A stretch of 64,000 bases of DNA from Hypomyces perniciosus (Eukaryota; Ascomycota; Sordariomycetes; Hypocreales; Hypocreaceae): positions 6,634,001 to 6,698,000 of the forward strand of contig SPDT01000007.1 of NCBI GenBank assembly GCA_008477525.1, in the 5' to 3' direction. Of this stretch, positions 25,401 through 37,000 are shown in pieces (the first letter of the stretch is position 1; each line of letters opens with the position of its first letter). Made by a program: the position numbers and the translations under genes. The notes under the pieces are model-generated. The model searched no databases. It was not told where the DNA came from and worked only from the letters and a program-made list of their open reading frames with translations.

Positions 25401-28400
25401 TTGGGAGGCGATTCTATCTCAGCCATTCGTCTCTCTTCGCAAGCTCGAGAAGCAGGCCTAGCCATCTCAGTGCAAACTATACTTCGTGCTAAGACTCTTG
25501 CAGCCATTGCCCTCGGCGCAAAGCCGGTGCAACAGAATCGAATACAGAACATCGAAGAGCAGGTTGACGTTGCATTCGATCTTTCTCCTATCCAGAACCT
25601 GTATTTCCAACTCTACCCCAATGGCGAAAACCATTACAACCAGAGCTTCGCGCTGCAACTTGGCAGACACGCCGAGTCAAATGAATTTGCTGATGCTATT
25701 CGGGGTTTAGTAGTTGAGCACTCCATGCTTCGATCCCGCTTTGAGAAGTCCGACGATGGCACATGGCGACAGCGCATAACTCACAATGTTGACGCCTCGT
25801 ACAGCTACAGCACGCATGACATAGATGCCATCGGTGACATGGATGACATTGTTCAAGGCCTGCAAGAAAGCCTAGATATCCGAGAGGGACCGCTGTTCCG
25901 CGCTGCTCTGTTCAACATCCGTGACAATGGTCAGGCCCTTTTCCTCGTCGCGCACCATTTGGTGATTGACCTCGTTTCCTGGCGAGTCATTTTCCAAGAT
26001 CTGGAAACCTTGGTGACTCAGAAGGCATTGTCCAGGAGCTCAAAGCTTTCATTCCAGGCTTGGTGCTCGACGTCAAGCGCACATGTCGCAGCTCCTACAA
26101 GAGGTAATCTCAGGCAAGATGTCAAAATTCCTGCAGAGAACGTTGAATACTGGGGCCTTGATTTGCAAGACAACACATTTAACAATACCCGTAGCGCTGA
26201 GTTCCAGATAAGCAAGGATCTGACGACGATGCTTCTCGGTTGCGGCAATGATCCCCTATCCACTGAAACCGTTGACATCCTGCTTGCATGCTTGGCTTTC
26301 TCCTTCAAACAAGCCTTCTCGGACCGCTCTAACGCAATTATTCATGTTGAAGGCCACGGTCGTGAAACCTTCAATGACGATGTCGATCCAGTGGAGACGG
26401 TTGGCTGGTTCACAATTCTAAAACCATTTTTCCTAGAAGCAGACACAAAGGCAGGAATACTCCATAATTTGGCGCGGGTGAAAGATACGAGAAGAGTGAC
26501 AGAGTCCAAGCCACTCCAGGTGTTCCATAACCTGGCTAACCAGAATTCCAACAATGATCCCACCGTTGAGATTCTTTTCAACTTCCTCGGACAGTTCCAG
26601 CAACTCGAACGCGATGAGGCTCTCTTCCAACCACTTGACCGCCGCGATCGAAAATGGACAGACGTAAACTTGGCAGCGAGGCGAGATGCAGTAATCGACG
26701 TCACGGCAAGCGTTAACGGAGGCCAACTTGAAGTTCGATTCCTCTACAGCAAGGGAATAGCTAACAATGAGAGACTCCAGAGTTGGGTGCAGCTCTATCG
26801 CAAATCCTTGGAGAATGCCTTATCTGAATTACAAGACTGTCCCCCTATCCCAACCTTGAGCGACTACCCACTTCTCAATGTAGACTACAAGGACTTGGAC
26901 TACATATTGGGCAAATCGCTGCCTGCGGCTGGCATCTTTGATGTGAGCAATGTTGAGGAAATCTACCCATGCAGTCCCATCCAACAGGGCATGCTACTCA
27001 GCCAAGGACGGTCATCTAGCGTTTATCAGTTCCACCTCGTCTGCAAAGTCAAGCCACAATCAGACGTAAGGATTGAGTTGCCTAAGCTGCAGCGGGCCTG
27101 GGAAACAGTTGTCGATCGCCACTCAACCCTTCGAACCGTCGTGGTTGAAGGGCCGGGAAGCGGAGGAGCATACCTCCAAGTCGTCCTTAAAAAGGTTGAT
27201 GTTAAACCACCGATTATCCAATGTCAGCGTGATGATCCGAGGTTCCTATCAGCTGAGAAAGCAATTGAAGGATCTACGAACACCCCAAGACTCCCCCAAC
27301 GCCTGCGAATCTGTCAGACGCCTGAGGATACGATCTTCCTCAACATTGAAATGAACCACGTCTTCACTGATGGCACTTCAATGTCACTCATTCTCGAGGA
27401 CTTGATGCTGGCTTATGGTGGCACTCTTGAAACTGAACGGCCACTCTACAGCGACTATGTTGCATTCCTTGGCCTTCAAAATCAGGATGCCAACCTTGCA
27501 TATTGGAAAGAGTACCTAGGTAATGTTTCGCCTATGTACCTGGATTTACCCAACTCCCGCGACATTCCAAGTTCATTGGAGATACAAAAGTTCGATCTTG
27601 GCATTGACCTCCAACACCTGAACGACTTCTGTGCCGCTAACAACGTCACTATTTCTAACATATTCCACCTGGCTTGGGCTATCGTCCTCCGTCTATACAC
27701 CAACTCCGAAGAAGTTTGTTTTGGATATCTGAGCTCAGGGCGAGACGCACCAGTCAATGGAGTTGACCGGATGGTGGGGCCGCTGATCAACATCCTCCCT
27801 ACCCGCCTCACACTTGACAACTCTCTCACAGCTATGCAGGGCCTGAAGGTGGTTCAGGACGATTTCCTCCAGGGACTAGCCCATCAGTACACGTCCCTGG
27901 CTGATATTCAACATGCTCTCAGAGAGAGACTGCATGGAGGTCCATTGTTCAGCACTGTCATGTCTATCCAGAAAAGAGCCTCGTCCGTTCCTGACGATTT
28001 ACCATCACAGCCTTTAGGCATTGAGCCAGTCGGAGGCAACGACCCAACTGAATACGATTGCATCGTTGGCATTGTAGCTACTGATACGGACGTTTCGGTC
28101 TCACTCACTCATTGGAGCGACAAGGTATCCATCGATACTGCCAACAGTCTTGGTGAAACGCTGAAGACGGCCGTCTCGCACATCGTCAATCAGCCTGAGC
28201 GCAAGATCACAAAACTTTCTGTTTGCAGCCAGTCTGACCTTGAAAGAATTCACGCGTGGAACAACCGACGTGATTGGACTGTTGTTAATGACTTAATCCA
28301 TGAGCGGGTTATGGTACAGGCCCAAAAGAGGCCAGAAGGACAGGCTATATCTGCATTGGATACAGACCTAACCTACCACGAGCTGGATGTCCTCTCTACT

Positions 28401-31400
28401 AAGCTGGCAGCACACTTGCAGGGGCTTGGCGTAGGTCCTGAAATACTGGTACCATTTTACTTTGAGAAGTCGGCTGTTGCTGTTGTTTGCAAACTCGCTA
28501 TTCTCAAGTCTGGTGGTGGTTTCGTCCCTCTTGATCCATCTCACCCCATGGATCGAACCGAGACGGTCATCCATACCACCGGGGCAACCATCATTCTCTC
28601 TTCACCCAACTTGAGCCCACAGCTTGTCAGGGCAGACAGGACTGTTGTCGAAGTCAGTCTCGAAATGCTTCACGCCCTGCCCGAGTTGGCTTTGGATCAG
28701 CAAAAGAAACCCACACCATCCAATGTCGCCGTTGTAATCTTCACCTCCGGAAGTACCGGCGTTCCGAAGGGTGTGATGCTAGAGCACCAAGCCCTGTGCA
28801 CTAGCATGGAGGCACATGGACAGGCGTTTGGAATGGGCCCATCTACGCGAACACTCCAGTTCGCGTCCTATGTGTTTGACATCTCACTCCACGATATCTT
28901 CTCTACCTTGACACATGGAGGCTGCGTCTGTGTTCCGACAGAGCAAGAGCGTCTTGAGGATCTAGCTGGTGCTATCAATCGCCCGCAAGCAAACTGGGCC
29001 TGTCTCACAACCACAGTTGCATCAATCTTAGCTACTATGGAGCCTGTACCCAGCCTTAAGGGAATTGTATTTGCAGGAGAAGCTATAAGCCGCGACTGTC
29101 TTGAGGCGTGGGTCGGTAAAGCTCGCATGTTCAATTACTACGGCCCTTGTGAAGCTTCAATCTTTTTCGTAGGCAAACACTACGACGATATACCCGCCGA
29201 CGTACGAGAGATTGGTATGCCCGTCTATGGTAAGGTCTGGGTTGTCGATCCCAATGATCACGATATTGTCTTGCCGATCGGCAGCGTTGGAGAGTTGCTA
29301 CTCCAAGGTCCATTACTGGCACGATGCTATCTCGGTGATATGAAAAAGACGGAGAGTTCCTTTATTCAAGCTCCCGAATTCACCAAGTCAGTTGGACATG
29401 ACTTCCCTTATAGATGCTACAAGACAGGTGACTTAGCCAGGCTTAACCCAGATGGTTCCCTGAGTTATATGGGGCGCAATGACATGCAAGTCAAGGTCAA
29501 CGGCCAAAGGGTTGAGCTTGGAGAAATTGAGCACAACATCCGTAAGGCTATCGGCGAAAATGTAGATGTTGTGGTTGAACAAGTCCGGGTCGGAGAGAGC
29601 AAGGTTCTTGCGGCATTCCTGCACCACACACAAGAAGAGGAGCCTTCTCAAGTTCCAATGATTCTTCCAGCCCTCGGGGTGTTGGAAGGACCAGTTAGCC
29701 AGGCTGTCTCGGTCCTCGAGAAAAACATTATGGCTTACATGGTTCCTAAGCTATTCCTACCTGTATCCAAGATACCGAAGACGGTATCTGGCAAAATCGA
29801 CCGCCGCACTCTTCGGGAGCTCGTCGTAAGAGTCGAATCAAGTGTACTCAAAAAGTACTCAGCTTCAAGCATAGCGGTGGTGGTCCAGCCCTCAACTCCT
29901 TATGAGATAGCTCTTCGGAAGATATGGGGCGATGTGCTACAAAGGGAACCAAGCACAATCAGCACGGATCAAACCTTTGCACACCTGGGCGGAGATTCGA
30001 TCCTGGCAATGCAGGTGGTATCCAAGGCTAGAGCTGAGGGAATCAACATATTGGTTCAAGACATTATGCGACTGAGGACGATTCAGAAGCTAGGCGAGAA
30101 GGCCACCGACAGCGACCCAGTTATCCATGGGGCTAGCCAGCTCGAGCAATACAGCTTACTGCCAGTGAAGGCGCAACCACTGGATGACTTCATATCTACT
30201 TGCATCTCTGACCTCGGAATTGCAAGTGAAGACGACATTGAAGATGCATTCCCTTGCTCTCCAGTCCAGGAAGGTATCCTCATTAGTCAAGCCAAATCAC
30301 CTGATCAATACAAGGTCGGCAATTGCTGGAAGGTGACGATAGCATCTCACGCTGCCGCTGATGCTGAGTTACAAGTCGACGTCAATCGCCTTACAGCAGC
30401 TTGGAACAAGATCATTCAAAGACATCAGGGACTTCGCTCCTACTTTATCGAAGCTGGTTTCTCCGAAGCCAATTTTGTTCAAGTCGTAGCAAAGCAAGTG
30501 ACAGCTCCTATCATCAAGATGGAATGTGACACTCTTGAAGAGTTCTTGAATGCCGAAAAGGTCGACACATACAACGAGTCTGACTTGCAATACCTCGTGA
30601 CCGTTTGTCAATTGAAGTCATCTGGAGATGTCTACTGCAAACTTGACATCAACCATGTGCTTAGTGACGCTTTGTCTACGCAGCTCCTCATAAACGAACT
30701 TTCGGCTGCGTACACCAACACGCTACCCACCGAAGTGGCTCCAGCATATGGCGATTATATTGCATACATTCGAAGCCAGTCAGCCGAAGTCGGCTTGCAG
30801 TTTTGGAAGTACTATCTTGGAGATGTCACACCATCTCATTTCCCTTCTCTGAACAAGACGCCCGATTCTGTTGTTCCCGGACTTCCTGTCGTTCAATCTA
30901 CACTCCACGGTGATCACACCGCTGCTATCAAGCGCTTCTGCGGCGATTACGATGTCTCGTTGGCCGATATATTCAAAACTATGTGGGCTCTTGTCTTACG
31001 CTCCTACCTTGGTAGCGATGCGGTTTCGTTTGGATACCTAACTTCCGGTCGTGATGCGCCAATCCAGAATGTGCACCACATCATCGGACCACTCATCAAC
31101 ATGCTAATCTTCCGAACCAAGATCGATCCTAGCTCAACCCTTCTTGAACTGCTTCGGGATACTCAGGAGTCCTATTTGAAGAGTTTGCCGTATCAATACT
31201 GCTCTCTAAAAGATATATCGCATGCCGTCGGCGCCGGTAGTGACTCGCTTTTCAATACTATAGTCAATGTGCTCAAGGCTCCATCCGAACCCACAGGACA
31301 GAGTGAAGCAAGAGAAACCATCTCGTTCGAAGCACAGCCAGCAAGCGGCGAGATTGAGGTGAGTAGAATGACCTAATTATGATGTTGCCAAGCTAATCCC

Positions 31401-33434
31401 GATTTTTCGTTACAGTATGCCCTTAACTTGCAGATAATCGATTCGCAGGCTGGTATTGATGTCACTCTTGAGTACTGGCCCTCAGTGTTATCCCCAGATC
31501 AAGCCTCTGATGTGGTTGGCACTGTGTTAAAGGCAGTTGATTGCCTACTTGGCAACCCGCACAAGATCATTGAAGAAATTGACTTGTTAAGTGACGGCAA
31601 CTTGGTTGATGTTCGACCGACTAACAGCACTACCAACAGCTACAATGGTGGTCACAAGGACTCACACTCGAAAGAAAGCAGTATAGTGCCGCCATCAACC
31701 GAGATGGAGGTATTCCTCCAGACGCTTTGGAGCCAGGTTCTAAGTATCCCACCTTCGGATATTAGCGTGGAGGAGAGTTTCTTCAGTCATGGCGACTCAT
31801 TGCTTGCCATGCAAGTCATCTCGCGAGCCCGCACCCAGGGGGTCATTCTTACCGCACGTCAGATCTTCCAGTATAAGACCATTGCTGAATTGGCTCCTCA
31901 CTGTGTTCGTGCGGAGAAAACTCTTTCAACGACTGCAGACCATGTGATCCCTGAAGTCATCCAAAGCAATGTTCCAGATTTGGGAGTGGACCTTACCAAC
32001 GTACAGGACATCTATTCAGCTTCACCCATGCAAGAAAGCATCCTCGACGCACAAGAGTCCCTCCAGAACAGCTGGTATGCTAGCTGGATATATGAGCTAC
32101 AGCCTTCATCCCCGTCTGAGGGAATCAGCCTGGCTCGTGTATTAGCTGCTTGGCAGAAGGTTGTTGATCGCCACTCTATTCTCCGGACCATTTTTAAGAA
32201 AGCTCCGGAAGGTCGCCGGTACCAAATTGTGTTGAAGAGCTTCCAAGTACCTGTGTCATGTATTGCAAGCACCTCTTCGGACCCGGAGGCTATCTTCGAT
32301 ATCTTTCCATCCATACCCGACGCTTCTGTGCCGGCACACAGACTGGTGCTAGCAGAAACGCATGATGGCAAAGTCTTTGCTCAATTCCAGCTCAGCCATA
32401 GTCTTTATGATGGTGTCTCGATCAGTGTGTTGTGGCACGATTTCCAGGTCCTTTATACCAACGGCACGCTTGACCAACCTGCTCCGCTATATCGTGAGTT
32501 CATAACATATCTCAATAGCTCAGATCGGCCCAAAGCTACGGAATTCTGGCAACACCATCTCCGCGATGCAAAATTAAGTCATTTCCCATCTCTACAAGGC
32601 ACAACAGCGGATTTGGATGTCTCATTTGAAAGCATCGATGTGCCTTTCAACGGACATCGTGACGTACGAACATTCTGTCGGCAACATGGCGTCACCACTG
32701 GCAGTCTATTCCAGACAGCTTGGGCTTTAGTCTTGCGTCAGTTCACTGGAGTTGACAACGTCACGTTTGGTTACATGATGTCAGGTCGCGACGCTCCCAT
32801 CCCTGATGTCGACATTACTCCTGGACCCTTCATAAATCTCATGCCATGCCATGTCCGCATACCTTCCCGAACTCAACTCTCTTCATTGCTGAAGACACTA
32901 CAAATTGATCTTGCTGAAGCCATGATGGTACGTACAATCAACTCTTTCAAGTATCCCGTCAAACCAAACACTCTGGATGCTAATTTCACTCTGCCGCATA
33001 GAACCAAAGCTGCTCCTTGGCCGACATTCACAAGGCCATCTCAGCACCGAAGACTTTGTTCAATACCTTCCTCAATATACAACGTTTCCAAGAACAGTCA
33101 CCTTATGGACATAGCACAGTGGAGATGAAGAATGTTGGTTCATTCATGACTGACGAGGTTAGTATTAACCATGGGAGAAGGCGGAAACACTTCTGCTTTC
33201 TCTCGTTCCCCTATGTCAATACCCAGCTAACATAATGTTTAGTATGCCATTTCTGTCTATGTTGTTGAGTCTGGTGACCAGATACATGTCCGTATGGGTT
33301 ATTGGACTTCTGTCTTATCCTCTTCTCAAGCCCAGACTGTTGGCAAGGCACTTGTTGCGGCATTGGAGGTACTCTTCGTCAGCAGTCCAACACAACTGCT
33401 TGATGACGTGAGGTTGGACGTGCATATTGCCTAG
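10485..33434 (+). CDS. Five-A-domain non-ribosomal peptide synthetase, C*-A-T-C-A-T-E-C-A-T-E-C-A-T-E-C-A-T-C-T-C
   Basis: Exons 10485-10961, 11019-31358, 31416-32927, 33002-33157 and 33243-33434 give 7,558 residues. The start is the first ATG in frame, with A at -3. Residues 1-235 are the C-terminal half of a condensation domain (C*), as seen at the start of several fungal cyclopeptide synthetases. Carrier serines: T1 S804, T2 S1888, T3 S3423, T4 S4958, T5 S6486, T6 S7067 (HGDS instead of GGDS). C-domain histidines: 1009, 2541, 4081, 5606, 6705, 7267. E domains carry HHLV(V/I)DLVSW at 2068, 3608 and 5138, plus the GWFT motif. Pocket residues read by eye in the PheA order 235-331: A1 T-P-Y-F-L-F-A-I-V; A2 D-I-P-F-V-G-A-V-I; A3 D-L-A-G-M-G-V-V-C; A4 D-V-E-D-C-G-G-I-A; A5 D-I-H-C-V-A-Y-I-F. 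I do not predict substrates from these. C6 has SHSLYDGVS, the fungal cyclising signature, and there is no thioesterase. Size and T-C-T-C tail recall the NPS4/AbNPS2 group of euascomycete synthetases (from memory, unchecked). Confidence 0.96.
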
Positions 33435-34018
33435 TTCTTCTAGGTTATTTTCCTCGGTCATTATTTCTTTTTTTGTCTTTTTCATCAAGTTTCATGTAGC
33501 CATACAAAATCATAATGTACATTACGTAAATTTGCATACGCTTAGAGATTGATTCAGTGTAAGAGCATGTGTTAATTCCAAACGGCGAGTTTGTTGCTCA
33601 AGCCACATTCGCTCCCTTTATACCTTCTTGGCAATCAATTCCCTAGATGTAGTTACCAGTTGTTGAGTTGGCTATTCTAGGCCTCAGTACCAAATCACTG
33701 TACTGGGATCTGAGGTCGCAACCCTAGACTAACCGTAACACTGCCTTAGATATCATTGCGACCTCGAAAGTGGTGGACGAATGGTATTGTGCATCTGGGG
33801 GTATCTATTTATGTCCGTCGAAGATAAAATAATAAAATTGTATGGTTAAATATCCTTGTAGTAATCTATGAAACATAGCGAGGCAAGTTAAAATGAATCA
33901 TTGTTCCCTCCACGAAGATGACGATTGAACAGAAATTTTGTAGACAGTTATGAAATTTATGAATGATAGTTCAAAGCGAGGTGTTTCCTTCATTTATCAA
34001 TCCGCGCGCCATTGTTCA
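33435..34018. other. Convergent intergenic region between NRPS and ABCC genes
   Basis: About 585 bp shared by the 3' ends of the NRPS (plus) and ABCC gene (minus). No coding frame. It contains the palindrome TTACGTAA near 33524-33531 and AT-rich 3'-end sequence for both strands. Confidence 0.6.
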
Positions 34019-37000
34019 TTACTTGTAAATAGTCTTTAGAATCTCGTCAGGCGAGCCATGGCGGACGATTTTCCCCTTGTCCAGAACGATCATTTGGTTG
34101 AAATTTTCTACCAAGCCGTCAAACTTATGCACAATCGCGAGGATCGTGTAGTCCGAAAACTCTCGTTGAATATTTTCTTGCATGAGGGCTGCAGTAGCCG
34201 TATCGACACTAGAAAGATTCCACAGTTAATTCCACATCTATACATATGATGCATAACCATCTAGAGAAACAGTACGAAGAAAGGATACGACTTACTTGCT
34301 TGTCGCTTCGTCGAGAACAAGTACCTTCCAGCCAGATTCGGGATTGACTTTGAGCCGTCGACCTTTCACAATAGAGCGAGCCAGACTTAAGAGCTGCAGC
34401 TGACCAGTGGACCAGGACCCAGGCACAAATACTCCATCAAGGCCTCCTCGTGCCTCAACATCCGACCAAATTCCGAGATTGCTCAAAACCTCCTTCATGA
34501 TTTCCCCTTGACGCTTTTCATCGTCTTCTTTGGTCTCATCTTTGCTCATCAGTCCTGCCGGGTCCAGGTTTTCCTTCATTTTCAAGCCAGGCAAAAAGAA
34601 AGATGTTTGAGTTATGGCGTTGAGGCGGTCTTGGACGACATCCTGATCAACCTTCGTAATGTCCACATTCCCGACCTTGATGCTTCCAGATGATATAGGA
34701 AGGATGCGGAACAGAACCGAAACTAGAGTAGACTTCCCGCTGCCAGACCGTCCAGAGATGGCAAGCTTGGTTCCAGCTGGTATTTTGAGGTTGATTGAAG
34801 AAAGCGCCAACGCCTGGTCCGAGTCCGTATGATTTTGGTCTTCATTTGCTGTCTCAGCCGATGAATTCTGGCTTAAATGTTGGTAGGATGCTGTAACGTC
34901 ATGGAAAACAATATCGTGATTCGATGATCGGCAGCCAGTATCTGTCACACTAAGTGGCGGGCTCCCATTGCAATGACTAACGCCCTCGACATATCCTTCA
35001 GCAACAGGAGTCTCTTGGGAGAAGTCTTTAATTCTTGAAATAGCTCCAAGAGAGGTTTCCAATGAAGCCCAGAATCGAATCAAGTTGGTGAGGTATTGAT
35101 TGAAGGAAGTCAGGTTTACCAAGGCAACTCCAATTGCGGATCCCGAGATGCCTGCCAATCTGGCTTTCACAGTCAGGACAATTAGTAGAGTAGCAAGACC
35201 TGCAACAAGTAGATCCAAGACTAGAGAAAGCCACCGCTGAACCGTGTACAGAAGATATATCGGCTGCTGTGAATCATTGAGGATGCGACGGTGGTCGTTT
35301 TCCAGGAACGATCCAAAATCACCACCATAGGCACGTATGGTGGGCATTCCATGGATAGTCTCCTTGAAGTTGGTATACAGAGGTGCCTTTGCTTCGATAT
35401 CTAGCAGTCTCAGTTGGCGCGAGGTCCGTAAATAGAATGACTGGAGAAAGTAAATGGCAATCAAGCAAAAGGGTATCGCAACGGCCATATAGTTGGTTGA
35501 GATCGATATGATGATGGCTTGGACTATGCAGATCCACGCAAACAAGACGGTATTTACCGAAGCTAGCGGAAGGTTGTAGTCTATGAGCTGCATGTCTTGG
35601 TTGAAACGATTTAGGGTAACGCCGTTGTCGACCGTGTCGAAATAGGAGACAGGGGCTTTAAACACGGCTCTGAGTACCAATTCATGAAGTCTCAACCCCG
35701 ATCGTGAGACCATGATCACTACCAAAATCCAGGCAGCAGATCCCAAGCTTACCAGGGCGATGCAGCACAGAACCGCGTATATTCCCAAGTAGTATCCGAC
35801 AGGTCTTGCTTCTCGGTTGTGTGAGGTTGTCGCGTCTGACCACCACTCAACCCAGATGGTCGAGAACTGGAAGCAAAATGCGCAAACCATGCAGAAGAAC
35901 AAGAATAGAACAGTATGGAAGCGACCGGTGGAGCGAGCGTAAAATGAATACATCTTCCAGTCTCCAGTTTTCCTTCTTAGGTCTGCCTTGGCTTCGGCTA
36001 GTTGAAGGGCTTCGTTGGATGCTCCGACTGATGGGGTGACTTCGTCGTCTGTTTTATTAGCACGACCTTGAGGCGTATCCTTACTTCCATTAACAGACAT
36101 GATAGAGTCATAAGCGTTTTGATCCAATGACTCTTGTCGTCTAACTGTTCCATCGGGGGTGATGATCAAGACCTGGTCCGAATGAGGCACCAAGGCCACT
36201 GGAAATGTCAGATTTTCGCTGGTCCTTAACCCTTTGAGGCTTAAATAACGTACAAGAAGAAGTGAATAGCACCACGGCAATGTTATTTTGACGAAGGAGT
36301 CCCTCAGAGTGGAACAAATGGCGGACGATGTGCTGGGATGAGCCTTGGTCCAGTCCGCTCATCGGTTCATCAAGCAGGACGAGTTTATGTCGCGCGTAGA
36401 CAGCTCGAGCGAGTACCTATACCAAGATGTTAGGGAATTGGCCAGCACTTTGACTTCATAATCATGAATCACATAACATACCACACGCTGTCGTTGACCT
36501 CCGCTGAGATTGCTGCCTTCATTGCCCACCTCGCGCAAGTCGCCTTCACTCATGTTCTTGAAATCTTCGACTAAAGCGCATGCAGAGATAACTTCTTGAT
36601 ACCAAGACTCGTCGAACCGAGCGCCGCAGACGATATTATGTCGGATGGAGCCGCTGACCAACCACGGACTCTGTGAGCAGAGTGAAACTTGAGAGTCCTT
36701 GATCCAGACCTCGCCACGAGAGAATGGAGCCTCCTTCAGCAATCCGTAAAGTAAAGTACTCTTTCCAGCGCCAACAGGCCCAGTAACGATGGTGAAGGAT
36801 CCCTCCGGCACCTGGAAATCCACATCTTTAATCGTTTCGCTTCCTTCAGCCCACCCGAAAGCACTTTGTTTCACGACAATGCTCATGCCTTTGAACTCGT
36901 TGCTGCTAGGATCGAGGCTATGGAGCTCTCCTTCTTGGCTCGCTTCATAGCTTTTTCTTACAGATGATTCTTGACCTGATTTCTCAATGCTTATTCCATC

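Noticed and set aside
10485..33434. NRPS as a hydroxamate siderophore synthetase, because of the T-C-T-C tail
   Set aside because: Three epimerase domains and five A domains do not fit the usual siderophore enzymes, and no ornithine monooxygenase or acyltransferase gene is nearby.
34058..34249. Plus-strand ORF opposite the last ABCC exon
   Set aside because: It is antisense to the conserved NBD2 tail of the transporter and has no features of its own.
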